Shown one piece after another: positions 1-8,090 of a DNA stretch of 16,060 bases. How positions within the stretch are numbered: the stretch's first letter is position 1; each line of letters opens with the position of its first letter. The notes under the pieces are model-generated. The model ran no database searches. It had not been told where the DNA came from and saw only the letters and a list, made by a program, of their open reading frames with translations. The stretch comes from an uncultured Capnocytophaga sp. GTDB lineage: Bacteria; Bacteroidota; Bacteroidia; Flavobacteriales; Flavobacteriaceae. The stretch covers positions 1-16,060 of the forward strand of contig CAJPPS010000005.1 of assembly GCA_905372595.1 (NCBI GenBank), given 5' to 3'. The position numbers and the translations under genes are program-made.

Positions 1-42
1 TCCCACAACTGCTAAGAGTAACAAAAAAAATACTTTTTTCAT
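1..42 (-). CDS. N-terminus of an exported protein, truncated by the window edge
   Basis: Only the first 14 codons lie in the window, reading MKKVFFLLLLAVVG from an ATG at 42 towards base 1. Two lysines followed by an unbroken hydrophobic stretch are typical of the start of a signal peptide or lipoprotein signal. A well-formed Bacteroidetes promoter lies about 25 bases upstream on the same strand, which supports this being a real gene start. Nothing can be said of the mature protein. The gene runs in the same direction as mfd, but its own promoter suggests separate transcription. Confidence 0.7.
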   Translation of the reverse strand, partial: MKKVFFLLLLAVVG

Positions 43-71
43 TTTTTAAAAATTTTATGAATTTCAGGGCG

Positions 72-101
72 CAAAAGTAGGAAATAATTATGAAAAAACA
101 A
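72..101 (-). promoter_or_regulatory. Bacteroidetes-type promoter for the left-edge gene
   Basis: On the minus strand a TTG (99-101) is followed after exactly 19 bases by TACTTTTG (72-79), matching the Bacteroidetes sigma-ABfr consensus TTG-N17-23-TAnnTTTG. Transcription would start near 65, giving a leader of roughly 23 bases before the ATG at 42. Confidence 0.7.
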
Positions 102-173
102 TGATTGGAATAGGTATTTTTTCCTCCTCAAATCTTCTCCTGCTTTTAGGCTTTTAGCTCTTAAGAAAAACAC

Positions 174-3100
174 TTATTTTTCATTGAATGATGAAAGGAT
201 TCGTATGGCTTTCTCTATGGAATGTATCTGCTCAAAAGAGAGGATAAGGCGTAAGCCATTACGGGTTTCTTTCTCTGAGAGTTTGCATTTATCATTATTA
301 CGCTGAACAAAAGTAAGTACTCGCTGGAAGGCATTGCTTTGGTAGAACTTACTCTGTTGGTCAGCGATAAAGTAACCTATCATCTTGCCCTGCTTCATTA
401 TCAGTCGTTCCATACCCATCTGTGAGGCAATCCACTTGATGCGCACCGAATCTAGTAAGTCCTTTGCTTGAGTAGGGAGTGCACCGAAACGGTCTATTAG
501 TTGTAGTTCATAGGAGGCAAGTTCATCCTCATCCTTGAGACTACTGAGCTGGTTATAGAGCTTCAAGCGTTCGGAGATACTATTGATATAGTTATCAGGG
601 AAAAGGAGTTCAAAGTCGCTATCAATCTGTGTATCAGTAATAAAAGAGGCTTCTGGTTCTGTTTCGGCATAGAGGTCGGCAAATTCGTTTTCCTTGAGTT
701 CTAGCACTGCTTCTTGGAGAATTTTCTGGTAAGCATCGAAACCAATGTCATTAATAAAGCCACTCTGCTCACCTCCTAGAAGGTCTCCTGCACCACGTAT
801 TTCAAGGTCTTTCATTGCAATCTGGATACCACTTCCTAGATCGGAGAATTGAGCGATGGCTTGGATACGTTTTCGAGAATCTTCAGGAAGTTCTGAAAGG
901 GGAGGTGTGATGAAGTAACAGAAAGCTTTCTTATTACTACGCCCTACCCGTCCTCGCATCTGGTGGAGGTCAGAGAGGCCAAAGCGTTGTGCTTGATGAA
1001 TGAAAATGGTATTGGCATTGGGAACATCTAATCCGCTCTCTATAATAGTGGTAGCTACAAGGATATCATAATCTCCGTTGATAAAGGCGAGCATCACTTC
1101 TTCCAGAGCTTTTCCTTCCATCTGCCCGTGCCCGATGCCTATACGTGCATCAGGTACCAATCGCTGGAGCATTCCTGCAACTTCCTTGATATTTTCTACA
1201 CGGTTATGGATGAAAAATACCTGTCCGCCCCGCTGGAGCTCGTAGGATATAGCATCACGGATTACTTCTTCACTGAATGGAATTACTTGACTATCAATAG
1301 GATATCGGTTAGGTGGAGGGGTGGTAATTACCGAGAGGTCTCGAGCAGCCATCAGGCTGAATTGGAGCGTTCTCGGGATTGGGGTTGCCGTAAGAGTGAG
1401 TACATCTATATGAGCTCGTAGGGTTTTGAGTTTATCCTTGACTGCTACCCCAAACTTTTGCTCTTCATCTATGATGAGTAAGCCTAAGTCCTTGTATTTG
1501 ACTTTCTCGCTTACAATCTGGTGAGTTCCTATAAGGATATCTATTTTTCCTTCAGAGAGGTCGGAAAGAATCTGATTTTTTTCCTTGGTCGTGCGGAATC
1601 GGTTTAGGTATTCTATTCGTACAGGAAGCCCCTTAAGACGCTCAGAGAAGGTCTGGTAATGCTGAAAGGCTAAGATGGTAGTAGGAACCAATACAACTAC
1701 TTGCTTGCTATTATCCACCGCCTTGAAAGCAGCACGGATAGCAACTTCTGTTTTCCCAAAGCCTACATCTCCACATACAAGCCTATCCATAGGGCGTGGA
1801 CTTTCCATATCCAGCTTTACTTCTTGTGAGGCTTTACTTTGGTCAGGAGTGTCTTCATAGATAAAAGAGGCTTCAAGTTCTTTCTGTAGATAAGAATCTT
1901 GTGCAAAGGCGAATCCTGTAGCTTCTTTACGAGCAGCATAGAGTTTGATGAGGTTGAAAGCAATTTGCTTTACTCGGGCTTTGGTTTTCTGCTTGAGGGC
2001 TTTCCAAGCTTGGCTTCCTAGCTTATAGAGCTTAGGGATAGTGCCTTCTTTGCCATTATATTTGCTAATTTTGTGTAAGGAATGGATACTCACATAGAGT
2101 ACATCTCTATCCCCATAGAGGAGCTTGATAGCTTCTTGTTGCTTGCCTTCTACCTCTATTTTCTGGAGTCCAGCAAACTTCCCTATACCGTGGTCTATAT
2201 GGGTTACATAGTCCCCTACTGTAAGCTGGTGGAGTTCCTGTAGGGTGATAGCTTGCTTCTTGCTATAGCCATTACGAATGGAAAATTTGTGATAACGTTC
2301 CAGAATCTGGTGATCAGTATAACAGTTGATTTTGTTCCCAAGGTCAGTGAATCCCATAGCTATAGGGAAGGGGAGGAGCTCACAAGGAACTTCTCCTTGT
2401 TGTAATTCGGAAAAAATATCTAAAAAACGCTGGGTTTGTTGTTCAGTAGCACAACAGATATAATTGGTATATCCCTCGGAATACTTCTCCTGTAGGTGCT
2501 TGGCAAGGAGCTCAAAGCGTTTGTTGAATGAAGGTTGTGGGCGCATTGAGAACGAAACAGCTTCGCCACTTTCTCCTAAAGGGTCTACAGGATTGATTTT
2601 GATAAAATAACGACTTTCAAAGGCGCGGGTTGCTTCCTCTTCACTACAGAAAAGAGCTGAAGGACTCAGGTGTGCTACCCCATCAGAGAGGGAAGCAAAG
2701 GTTTCTTCTGCCTTTTGGAACATTTTTGCCCATTTAGGAGCAAAAAATTCATAATCTTGGGTAAAAATAAGTGTATTGGCAGGGAGTACATCTAGGAAAA
2801 TAGAACGTTTTTCACCAGCTAATTTATTCTCAATGTTAGGAATAATAGTTACCGAAGGTACTCGCTGGATAGAAAGTTGGCTTTCTACGTCGAAAGTACG
2901 GATACTCTCCACCTTGTCCCCAAAAAATTCTATACGATAAGGAGTGTCATTCGAGAATGAAAAAATATCCACAATCCCCCCACGGACAGAAAATTCACCA
3001 GGTTCACTAACAAAATCTGTACGTATGAAATTATACTCAAAGAGGTTTTCATTCAAGAAATCTAAAGAAAGAGCTTCTCCCGCTTTTAGCAGAAGAGTGT

Positions 3101-3512
3101 TCTTCTGGAGCTGTTCCTGAGTGATCACCTTCTCAAAGAGGGCTTCACTATAGGAAACGACTACTTTTCCCCTTCCCTGTAATTGGCTAAGGACTTCTGC
3201 ACGTAGAAGTACATTGGCATTATCAGTCTCTTCACTCTGGTAAGGACGGCGGTAACTACTAGGAAAAAAAAGTACCTGTTCCTGCCCTAGCAAAAGTTCT
3301 AGGTCATTGAGTAGGTAAGCGGCTTGTTCCTTATCATCACATACATAGAGAAGAGGTAAGGGAGTTCTCTGGAAAATAGACGCTAAGATCATAGCTGTAG
3401 CTGAGCCCACCAGTCCTTCTATATAGAAAGGGGTTTTCTCAGCTAGGTATTGTTCTATATGGGTGAGGGTTTCTTTCCTCAGTAGGTTTTCAAGGAGAAG
3501 TTCTTTATTCAT
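174..3512 (-). CDS. mfd: Transcription-repair coupling factor Mfd
   Basis: Cytoplasmic ATP-dependent DNA translocase that removes RNA polymerase stalled at lesions and recruits UvrA for nucleotide excision repair. The product is 1112 residues, close to the roughly 1150 of E. coli Mfd. Visible in order: a UvrB-like N-terminal module with a degenerate nucleotide-binding loop; the RNA-polymerase-interacting CarD-like domain at about 428-490 (LTVGDYVTHIDHGIGKFAGL); Walker A GFGKTE near 580; the DEEQ box near 681; TATPIPRT; the motif VI stretch QMRGRVGRS near 854; and a TRCF-type C-terminus. The frame stays open upstream to an ATG at 3566, but that start overlaps the -7 promoter box at 3556-3563, so the ATG at 3512, giving MNKELLLENLL, is chosen. 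It is transcribed divergently from rnz. No clear intrinsic terminator is seen after the stop. Confidence 0.97.
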   Translation of the reverse strand: MNKELLLENLLRKETLTHIEQYLAEKTPFYIEGLVGSATAMILASIFQRTPLPLLYVCDDKEQAAYLLNDLELLLGQEQVLFFPSSYRRPYQSEETDNANVLLRAEVLSQLQGRGKVVVSYSEALFEKVITQEQLQKNTLLLKAGEALSLDFLNENLFEYNFIRTDFVSEPGEFSVRGGIVDIFSFSNDTPYRIEFFGDKVESIRTFDVESQLSIQRVPSVTIIPNIENKLAGEKRSIFLDVLPANTLIFTQDYEFFAPKWAKMFQKAEETFASLSDGVAHLSPSALFCSEEEATRAFESRYFIKINPVDPLGESGEAVSFSMRPQPSFNKRFELLAKHLQEKYSEGYTNYICCATEQQTQRFLDIFSELQQGEVPCELLPFPIAMGFTDLGNKINCYTDHQILERYHKFSIRNGYSKKQAITLQELHQLTVGDYVTHIDHGIGKFAGLQKIEVEGKQQEAIKLLYGDRDVLYVSIHSLHKISKYNGKEGTIPKLYKLGSQAWKALKQKTKARVKQIAFNLIKLYAARKEATGFAFAQDSYLQKELEASFIYEDTPDQSKASQEVKLDMESPRPMDRLVCGDVGFGKTEVAIRAAFKAVDNSKQVVVLVPTTILAFQHYQTFSERLKGLPVRIEYLNRFRTTKEKNQILSDLSEGKIDILIGTHQIVSEKVKYKDLGLLIIDEEQKFGVAVKDKLKTLRAHIDVLTLTATPIPRTLQFSLMAARDLSVITTPPPNRYPIDSQVIPFSEEVIRDAISYELQRGGQVFFIHNRVENIKEVAGMLQRLVPDARIGIGHGQMEGKALEEVMLAFINGDYDILVATTIIESGLDVPNANTIFIHQAQRFGLSDLHQMRGRVGRSNKKAFCYFITPPLSELPEDSRKRIQAIAQFSDLGSGIQIAMKDLEIRGAGDLLGGEQSGFINDIGFDAYQKILQEAVLELKENEFADLYAETEPEASFITDTQIDSDFELLFPDNYINSISERLKLYNQLSSLKDEDELASYELQLIDRFGALPTQAKDLLDSVRIKWIASQMGMERLIMKQGKMIGYFIADQQSKFYQSNAFQRVLTFVQRNNDKCKLSEKETRNGLRLILSFEQIHSIEKAIRILSSFNEK

Positions 3513-3555
3513 TTTTGGGCTAAAGTTATCAGGATTTGTTTGTTTTTTAGCAGTG

Positions 3556-3563
3556 CAAAAGTA
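3556..3563 (-). promoter_or_regulatory. Promoter -7 box for mfd
   Basis: TACTTTTG on the minus strand matches TAnnTTTG, followed by C as in the other boxes of the window. The predicted start near 3550 gives a leader of about 38 bases before the ATG at 3512. No TTG is found at the usual 19-base spacing. Confidence 0.6.
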
Positions 3564-3585
3564 CAATAATTTCAGAAAAAATACG

Positions 3586-3593
3586 TATCTTTG
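3586..3593 (+). promoter_or_regulatory. Promoter -7 box for rnz
   Basis: TATCTTTG followed by C lies 15 bases before the rnz ATG at 3609, implying a very short leader of roughly 10 bases. It faces away from the mfd box with 22 bases between them. No clear -33 TTG is visible. Confidence 0.6.
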
Positions 3594-3608
3594 CGGAAAG
3601 AAAATACA

Positions 3609-4526
3609 ATGAAGCTCATAACCTTAGGTTGTCATAGTGCCTGCCCACGTGATAGGGCACGTACCACCTCTCAGCTATTGGAATTCAGAGGTCATCTGTT
3701 CCTGATAGACTGTGGAGAAGGTACCCAGATGGCTTTACGCTTATCTAGTGCCAAGTTTGCCCGTATTAAGCACGTTTTCATCTCTCACCTACACGGAGAC
3801 CACTTTTATGGACTTCCAGGGCTGATTTCTACTTTTCAGCTACAAGGGCGTGAGGCAGAGTTGCATATCTATGCACCTCAAGGGGCTAAGCAGGCAATTG
3901 AGCTGATGCTTGAGGTCAGTGGAGGTTATAAGAGCTTTCCTGTTATCTTCCACGAACTTACTTCTAAGAAAAGTGAACTTATCTTTGAAGATGAGCGTCT
4001 TACAGTACGTACACTACCTTTAGACCATCGTATCTATGCCAATGGTTTTCTTTTTCAGGAGAAACCTCGTGAGCGTAGGTTGAATGTAGAGGCAGTACAC
4101 ACCTTAGGAATTGAGCGGTGTTATTTTCAGAATATTAAGGACGGAAAAGATGTAATCCTTGAGAATGGAGAACGTATTGCAAACGAACGCTTGAGTTTTC
4201 CTCCCCCTCCTTCACAGAGTTATGCTTTTTGTAGTGATACAGCTTACCTACCTTCCTTAATACCTCTGATTCAGGGTGTACAAGTGCTCTACCACGAAGC
4301 TACTTTTCTAGAAGACAATCTAGCTCTAGCTGAACGTACCAAACATTCTACAGCCTTACAAGCCGCACAGATAGCTAAGGAAGCAGGGGCTAAAACTCTT
4401 ATTCTAGGGCATTATTCTTCACGTTATAGGGAAAAAAGTCTCTTCCAAGAAGAAGCGCAAAGGGTATTTGCTCATACGCTCCTGAGTGAAGATGGAAAAG
4501 AATTTGTTTTTGCAGATGAGGATTAA
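3609..4526 (+). CDS. rnz: Ribonuclease Z (tRNA 3' endonuclease)
   Basis: Zinc-dependent beta-lactamase-fold endonuclease that trims the 3' trailer of precursor tRNAs. The 305-residue product matches the short bacterial form. Metal-binding and catalytic residues are all visible: the signature HLHGDH at 60-65, His140, Asp210 in SDTAY, His246 in KHSTA and His268 in LILGHYSSRY. The N-terminus MKLITLGCHSACPR is typical of the family. The frame extends upstream through a TTG at 3591, which lies within the promoter box, so the ATG at 3609 is used. A separate promoter begins at the end of this gene for the next one, so it may be monocistronic or partly read through. Confidence 0.96.
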   Translation: MKLITLGCHSACPRDRARTTSQLLEFRGHLFLIDCGEGTQMALRLSSAKFARIKHVFISHLHGDHFYGLPGLISTFQLQGREAELHIYAPQGAKQAIELMLEVSGGYKSFPVIFHELTSKKSELIFEDERLTVRTLPLDHRIYANGFLFQEKPRERRLNVEAVHTLGIERCYFQNIKDGKDVILENGERIANERLSFPPPPSQSYAFCSDTAYLPSLIPLIQGVQVLYHEATFLEDNLALAERTKHSTALQAAQIAKEAGAKTLILGHYSSRYREKSLFQEEAQRVFAHTLLSEDGKEFVFADED

Positions 4527-4539
4527 AGTTGTATCTTTG
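4510..4539 (+). promoter_or_regulatory. Promoter for the membrane protein-recX-tatD genes
   Basis: TTG at 4510-4512, 19 bases, then TATCTTTG at 4532-4539: a full match to the Bacteroidetes vegetative promoter. The -33 element lies inside the last codons of rnz. The leader before the ATG at 4559 would be about 12 bases. Confidence 0.75.
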
Positions 4540-4558
4540 CCCCTCAAAATGCAAACAT

Positions 4559-4999
4559 ATGTTATATCAACTTCTTAAAACAACACATTCCCTAACTGCC
4601 TATTTGGTGTTGGGATTTTTACTCTTTTCAGTAGTTAATGCATTCTTAGGACTCTTGCAAAAGCGTGCATACACCAAGAAAGATTTGCGTATTCATCTTT
4701 TTGCCCTTATCTTTACACATCTACAGGTGACTTTAGGACTTATTCTTTATGTAGTAACTCCTCTCCTGCAGAGCTGGGGAGCCTTGGGAGCTAAGGTAAT
4801 GAAAGATGCTTACCTAAGAAAAATGCTTGTAGAACATCCTTTTGGGCTTGTCGCAGCTATTCTTATTACCATAGGATGGTCATTACATAAAAAACAAAAG
4901 ACTGACCAAGGTGCTTTCAAGAAAATTCTTATCTTCTATGCCATAGGATTGCTTCTTATTCTAGGGGTGCTTCCTTGGAAAACGTGGTTAGCGTTCTAG
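4559..4999 (+). CDS. Four-helix membrane protein, cytochrome b-like
   Basis: The 146-residue product has four hydrophobic segments at about 11-34, 46-66, 94-110 and 121-140 with short basic linkers, so it is an inner-membrane protein. Histidines lie at or near helix ends (His10, His46, His54, His93, His110). From memory, similar small flavobacterial proteins are named cytochrome b, and these histidines could coordinate heme, but no diagnostic motif is visible and the function is inference. The frame is open back to a TTG at 4529 inside the promoter; the ATG at 4559 gives a sensible start, MLYQLLKTTHSL. The recX start follows only 2 bases after the stop, so the two are probably cotranscribed. 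Confidence 0.8.
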   Translation: MLYQLLKTTHSLTAYLVLGFLLFSVVNAFLGLLQKRAYTKKDLRIHLFALIFTHLQVTLGLILYVVTPLLQSWGALGAKVMKDAYLRKMLVEHPFGLVAAILITIGWSLHKKQKTDQGAFKKILIFYAIGLLLILGVLPWKTWLAF

Positions 5000-5001
5000 C
5001 A

Positions 5002-5481
5002 ATGGAAGAAACGGTAAAGACCTATACTGTAGCTGAAGCAAAAGCACGAATGGAACGCTATTGTAACTATCAAGAGCGTTGCCATAAAGAAGTACTCCAG
5101 AAGCTCAGGCAGATGCGAATGATTCCCGAGGCAATAGAACTAATTATAGCAACTCTTATTCAAGAGAATTACCTTAATGAAGAACGCTTTGCTAGAAGTT
5201 TTGCTAGGGGAAAGTTTCTGTATAAAAAATGGGGAAAGGTACGTATCATTCGGGAGTTGAAATTTCGTGAAATATCTCCTTATAATATAGAATGTGCAAT
5301 GCAGGAGATAGAAGACGAATATGAGGAAGCCTTTGATATGCTTGCCCAAAAGAAAGCTGATACCATCACTGAGAAGAATATCCAAAAAGCTAGGCGCAAG
5401 CTTGCTGATTATCTACTCTATAAAGGATGGGAATCTCAGAAGGTTTATCGCAAAGCTGTAGAACTATTCCCCTATGACTAA
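5002..5481 (+). CDS. recX: RecX family regulatory protein
   Basis: RecX proteins bind RecA filaments and limit or modulate RecA activity in recombination and the SOS response. The 159-residue, highly charged, all-helical product has the tandem three-helix layout of the family. The most recognisable part is YLNEERFARSFARGKFLYKK (about 57-76) followed by WGKVRIIRELKFREIS, equivalent to the conserved RecX core, and a final repeat ending in LLYKGWESQKVYRKAVE. The start is the ATG at 5002, 2 bases after the preceding stop; an upstream TTG at 4975 lies inside the previous gene. The end overlaps tatD by 8 bases, suggesting coupled translation. recA itself is not in the window. Confidence 0.92.
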   Translation: MEETVKTYTVAEAKARMERYCNYQERCHKEVLQKLRQMRMIPEAIELIIATLIQENYLNEERFARSFARGKFLYKKWGKVRIIRELKFREISPYNIECAMQEIEDEYEEAFDMLAQKKADTITEKNIQKARRKLADYLLYKGWESQKVYRKAVELFPYD

Positions 5482-6106
5482 TCTCCAGCTCTTCAATGTG
5501 CATACACATAAGGCTTTGTCAGCTAATGAGGTACAGAACTGCTTTCCTTCATCTTCCTATGAAGGAGGGCGTTTTTCGGTAGGAATACATCCTTGTTATA
5601 TAGAAAACCCTCAAGAGCAGTGGCAACAGCTCTTACAGAGAACTTCACTTGAAAAATGTGTAGCTATAGGTGAATGTGGTTTGGATAAGAGAGCTTCTAC
5701 TTCTATCACAGAGCAAATCTCTCTATTTGAGAAACATATAAGGCTTTCGGAAGAACTCTGTAAGCCCTTGCTTATCCATTGTGTAAGGAGCTATGCTGAA
5801 ATTATTCATCTGTACAAGAAGCTAAAGCCTAAGCAATTGTGGGTATTACACGGTTTTCATAAAAACGAATCAACAGCTCTTTCTCTACTAAATGTAGGAA
5901 TAAAACTCTCCTTTGGGGAAGCTCTTCTATATGATCAGCGTCTTCAACTATTGGCTGAACAATTAAATGTCTCAGATTTCTTTTTGGAGACAGATGAATC
6001 TTCCCTATCTATCGAGAAGCTCTATCAGCTAGTGGCTCTCTGGAAAAAAAGCACCCCAGAGAAGCTCTCTGAGGTGTTTCAAACAAATTTTTTCAAACAA
6101 AGATAA
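5474..6106 (+). CDS. TatD family metal-dependent hydrolase, compact form
   Basis: TIM-barrel, metal-dependent hydrolase of the TatD DNase family, whose members act as 3'-5' exonucleases or in DNA and RNA quality control. The family's metal ligands are all visible: His10 and His12 (NVHTH), Glu67 (AIGECGLDK), His102 (LLIHCVRS), His126 (VLHGFHK) and Asp174 (LETDES). At 210 residues it is shorter than the usual 255-265, with loops trimmed rather than catalytic residues lost, so it is probably an active compact paralogue. The gene overlaps recX by 8 bases and its stop codon directly abuts that of convergent glmS. The last codons encode a strong hairpin that can act as transcription terminator. Confidence 0.9.
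   Translation: MTNLQLFNVHTHKALSANEVQNCFPSSSYEGGRFSVGIHPCYIENPQEQWQQLLQRTSLEKCVAIGECGLDKRASTSITEQISLFEKHIRLSEELCKPLLIHCVRSYAEIIHLYKKLKPKQLWVLHGFHKNESTALSLLNVGIKLSFGEALLYDQRLQLLAEQLNVSDFFLETDESSLSIEKLYQLVALWKKSTPEKLSEVFQTNFFKQR
6044..6079. terminator. Bidirectional intrinsic terminator inside the 3' end of tatD
   Basis: Bases 6049-6062 pair with 6066-6079 around a 3-base loop (6063-6065). The inner 6 pairs are perfect, followed by a C/A mismatch, 4 further pairs, one G/T and 2 A-T pairs. A run of seven A at 6044-6050 becomes a U-tract for the glmS (minus) transcript, and T6 at about 6088-6093 follows for the tatD transcript. It lies 28 bases beyond the glmS stop. Confidence 0.8.
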
Positions 6107-7957
6107 TTATTCCACTGTAACTGATTTAGCTAAGTTACGAGGTTGATCTACATTGCATCCTCTCATAATTGCAATATGGTAGGAGAGAAGTTGTAGAGGG
6201 ATAACACTTAGGATAGGAGAGAAGAGCTCATCTACCTCTGGAATTTCTAAGCTATGGTCGGCTATATCTGTCATTTGCTTATCCCCTTGAGTTACAATAG
6301 CAATAATTTTCCCTTTTCTAGCTTTGATTTCTTGAGCATTGGAGACTACTTTTTCATAATGACCTTTAGAAGGTGCAAGAAAGACGACAGGCATATTCTC
6401 ATCAATTAGAGCAATAGGTCCGTGTTTCATCTCAGCAGCAGGATAGCCCTCAGCGTGAATATAGGATATTTCCTTAAGCTTTAAGGCACCTTCTAGGGCA
6501 ACAGGGAAGTTTAGTCCTCTTCCTAGGTAGATACAGTTATTCACATCCTTATATTCTTGAGCAATTTCTATAACTTTATCCTTGGTCATTTCAAGGGTTT
6601 GTGCTACCAATTCTGGAATATGAGAGAGCTGTTGACAGAGTTTTTTATAGCTATGATGGTCAAGAGTTCCTTTTCTATATCCTAAGTGAAGTGCTAGCAG
6701 AGTAAGGACAGTAAGCTGAGTAGTGAAAGCCTTGGTAGAGGCAACCCCTATCTCAGGACCAGCGTGGGTATAAGTACCAGAGTCGGTAAGGCGAGCAATA
6801 GAAGAGCCTACTACATTACAAATTCCATAGATGAAAGCACCTTTTTCCTTGGCAAGCTTCAGTGCAGCTAGGGTATCCGCTGTCTCTCCAGACTGGGAGA
6901 TGGCGATAACAATATCTCCAGGATGGATAACGGGGTTTCGGTAGCGAAACTCGGAGGCATATTCCACCTCTACAGGAATACGGGCAAGTTCTTCTAATAG
7001 GTATTCTCCCACTTGTCCTGCGTGCCAAGAGGTACCACAAGCCACGATGATGATACGTTCTGCCGATAGAAACTGCTTGAGGTTATTCTCTATTCCTGAG
7101 AGTTTTGTGGAGAAGTCTTCTAGGAGCCTTCCTCGCATTGTATCCTGAATGGACTGAGGTTGTTCAAAGATTTCCTTGATCATAAAGTGCTCATATCCTC
7201 CTTTTTCAATAGCATCTAAGCTGAGCTTTAGTTCTTGTACAGAAGGAGTTACCTCCTCGTTATTATGGATTTTTCGCACATCGATAGGCTGATTCAGTTT
7301 GATGACTGCCATTTCTCCATCTTCTAAGTAGAGGGCATTCTGGGTGTATTCTATGAAAGGAGAAGCATCAGAGGCAATAAAGAACTCTCCTTCTCCTATA
7401 CCTACTACCAAGGGACTTCCCAAGCGGGCTACTACCATCTTAGTAGGGTTTGCTTCTTCCATTACAGCAATGGCATAGGCACCAATAACTTCATTAAGGG
7501 CATATCGTACAGCCGTCTCAAGAGGTACTTGCTCTTTGTCTTTGAGAAATTCTATAAAATTCACTAATACTTCAGTATCTGTATCCGAATGAAAAGTAAA
7601 TCCTTCTTGTTGTAATCTACGCTTGATACTGAGGTAGTTCTCAATAATTCCGTTATGAACAATTGCAATTTTTCCAGAATTAGACAAATGGGGGTGTGAA
7701 TTCACATTGTTAGGCACTCCGTGGGTAGCCCATCGAGTATGTCCCATTCCATAGCAACTTTCTATACTCTGAGAGGCTTCCTCAGAAGCTTTTTCTTCTA
7801 GGTCTGAGACTTTACCTTTGGTTTTAGTATGAACAAATTTGCCTGCATTCACAATGAATCCTGCACTGTCATACCCTCTGTATTCCAATCGCTTAAGTCC
7901 ATTAATAATAATGGGATAAGCATTCTTATTTCCTATATATCCGACAATTCCACACAT
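6107..7957 (-). CDS. glmS: Glutamine-fructose-6-phosphate aminotransferase (isomerizing) GlmS
   Basis: Makes glucosamine-6-phosphate from fructose-6-phosphate and glutamine, the first step towards UDP-GlcNAc for peptidoglycan and lipopolysaccharide. The 616-residue protein is full length. It begins MCGIVGYIG, so Cys2 becomes the N-terminal nucleophile of the glutaminase domain (about 1-225). Two SIS sugar-isomerase domains follow, marked by CGTSWHAGQ and SQSGETADT in the first and EGYPAAEMKHGPIAL in the second. The C-terminus NLAKSVTVE is the conserved glmS ending. The start is the ATG at 7957 behind its own promoter. No glmS ribozyme is seen in the short leader, as expected outside Firmicutes. 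Transcription probably ends at the hairpin inside convergent tatD. Confidence 0.98.
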   Translation of the reverse strand: MCGIVGYIGNKNAYPIIINGLKRLEYRGYDSAGFIVNAGKFVHTKTKGKVSDLEEKASEEASQSIESCYGMGHTRWATHGVPNNVNSHPHLSNSGKIAIVHNGIIENYLSIKRRLQQEGFTFHSDTDTEVLVNFIEFLKDKEQVPLETAVRYALNEVIGAYAIAVMEEANPTKMVVARLGSPLVVGIGEGEFFIASDASPFIEYTQNALYLEDGEMAVIKLNQPIDVRKIHNNEEVTPSVQELKLSLDAIEKGGYEHFMIKEIFEQPQSIQDTMRGRLLEDFSTKLSGIENNLKQFLSAERIIIVACGTSWHAGQVGEYLLEELARIPVEVEYASEFRYRNPVIHPGDIVIAISQSGETADTLAALKLAKEKGAFIYGICNVVGSSIARLTDSGTYTHAGPEIGVASTKAFTTQLTVLTLLALHLGYRKGTLDHHSYKKLCQQLSHIPELVAQTLEMTKDKVIEIAQEYKDVNNCIYLGRGLNFPVALEGALKLKEISYIHAEGYPAAEMKHGPIALIDENMPVVFLAPSKGHYEKVVSNAQEIKARKGKIIAIVTQGDKQMTDIADHSLEIPEVDELFSPILSVIPLQLLSYHIAIMRGCNVDQPRNLAKSVTVE

Positions 7958-7982
7958 AATAAATACGGTTTTAAATCAAGTG

Positions 7983-7990
7983 CAAAGATA
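7983..7990 (-). promoter_or_regulatory. Promoter -7 box for glmS
   Basis: TATCTTTG followed by C on the minus strand, giving a leader of about 20 bases before the ATG at 7957. It is back to back with the box for the RND gene, 30 bases away. No TTG lies at the usual spacing. Confidence 0.65.
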
Positions 7991-8020
7991 CAATTTTTTC
8001 GATATAAAAAAGAAAATATG

Positions 8021-8028
8021 TACCTTTG
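8021..8028 (+). promoter_or_regulatory. Promoter -7 box for the RND exporter gene
   Basis: TACCTTTG followed by C matches TAnnTTTG. The start near 8035 would give a leader of about 55 bases, the longest in the window. No clear -33 TTG is seen. Confidence 0.6.
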
Positions 8029-8090
8029 CACCCAATTCAAGCAAAAATAGAAGGTTTTATTAAGAATGTAGCTTGGTTAAAGAAAAGAAA

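Noticed and set aside
141..157. Tandem GCTTTTAG repeat downstream of mfd
   Set aside because: Just two 8-base units; no sign of a larger repeat, attachment site or CRISPR.
1128..1421. 97-codon open frame on the plus strand opposite mfd
   Set aside because: It lies fully antisense to the conserved helicase region and its translation has no protein-like pattern; a shadow frame.
3513..3566. Longer N-terminus for Mfd starting at 3566
   Set aside because: The extra start codon overlaps the mfd -7 box, and the 18 extra residues do not resemble Mfd.
7958..7982. glmS ribozyme or riboswitch in the glmS leader
   Set aside because: The leader is only about 20 bases, far too short for the ribozyme, which is known mainly from Firmicutes.
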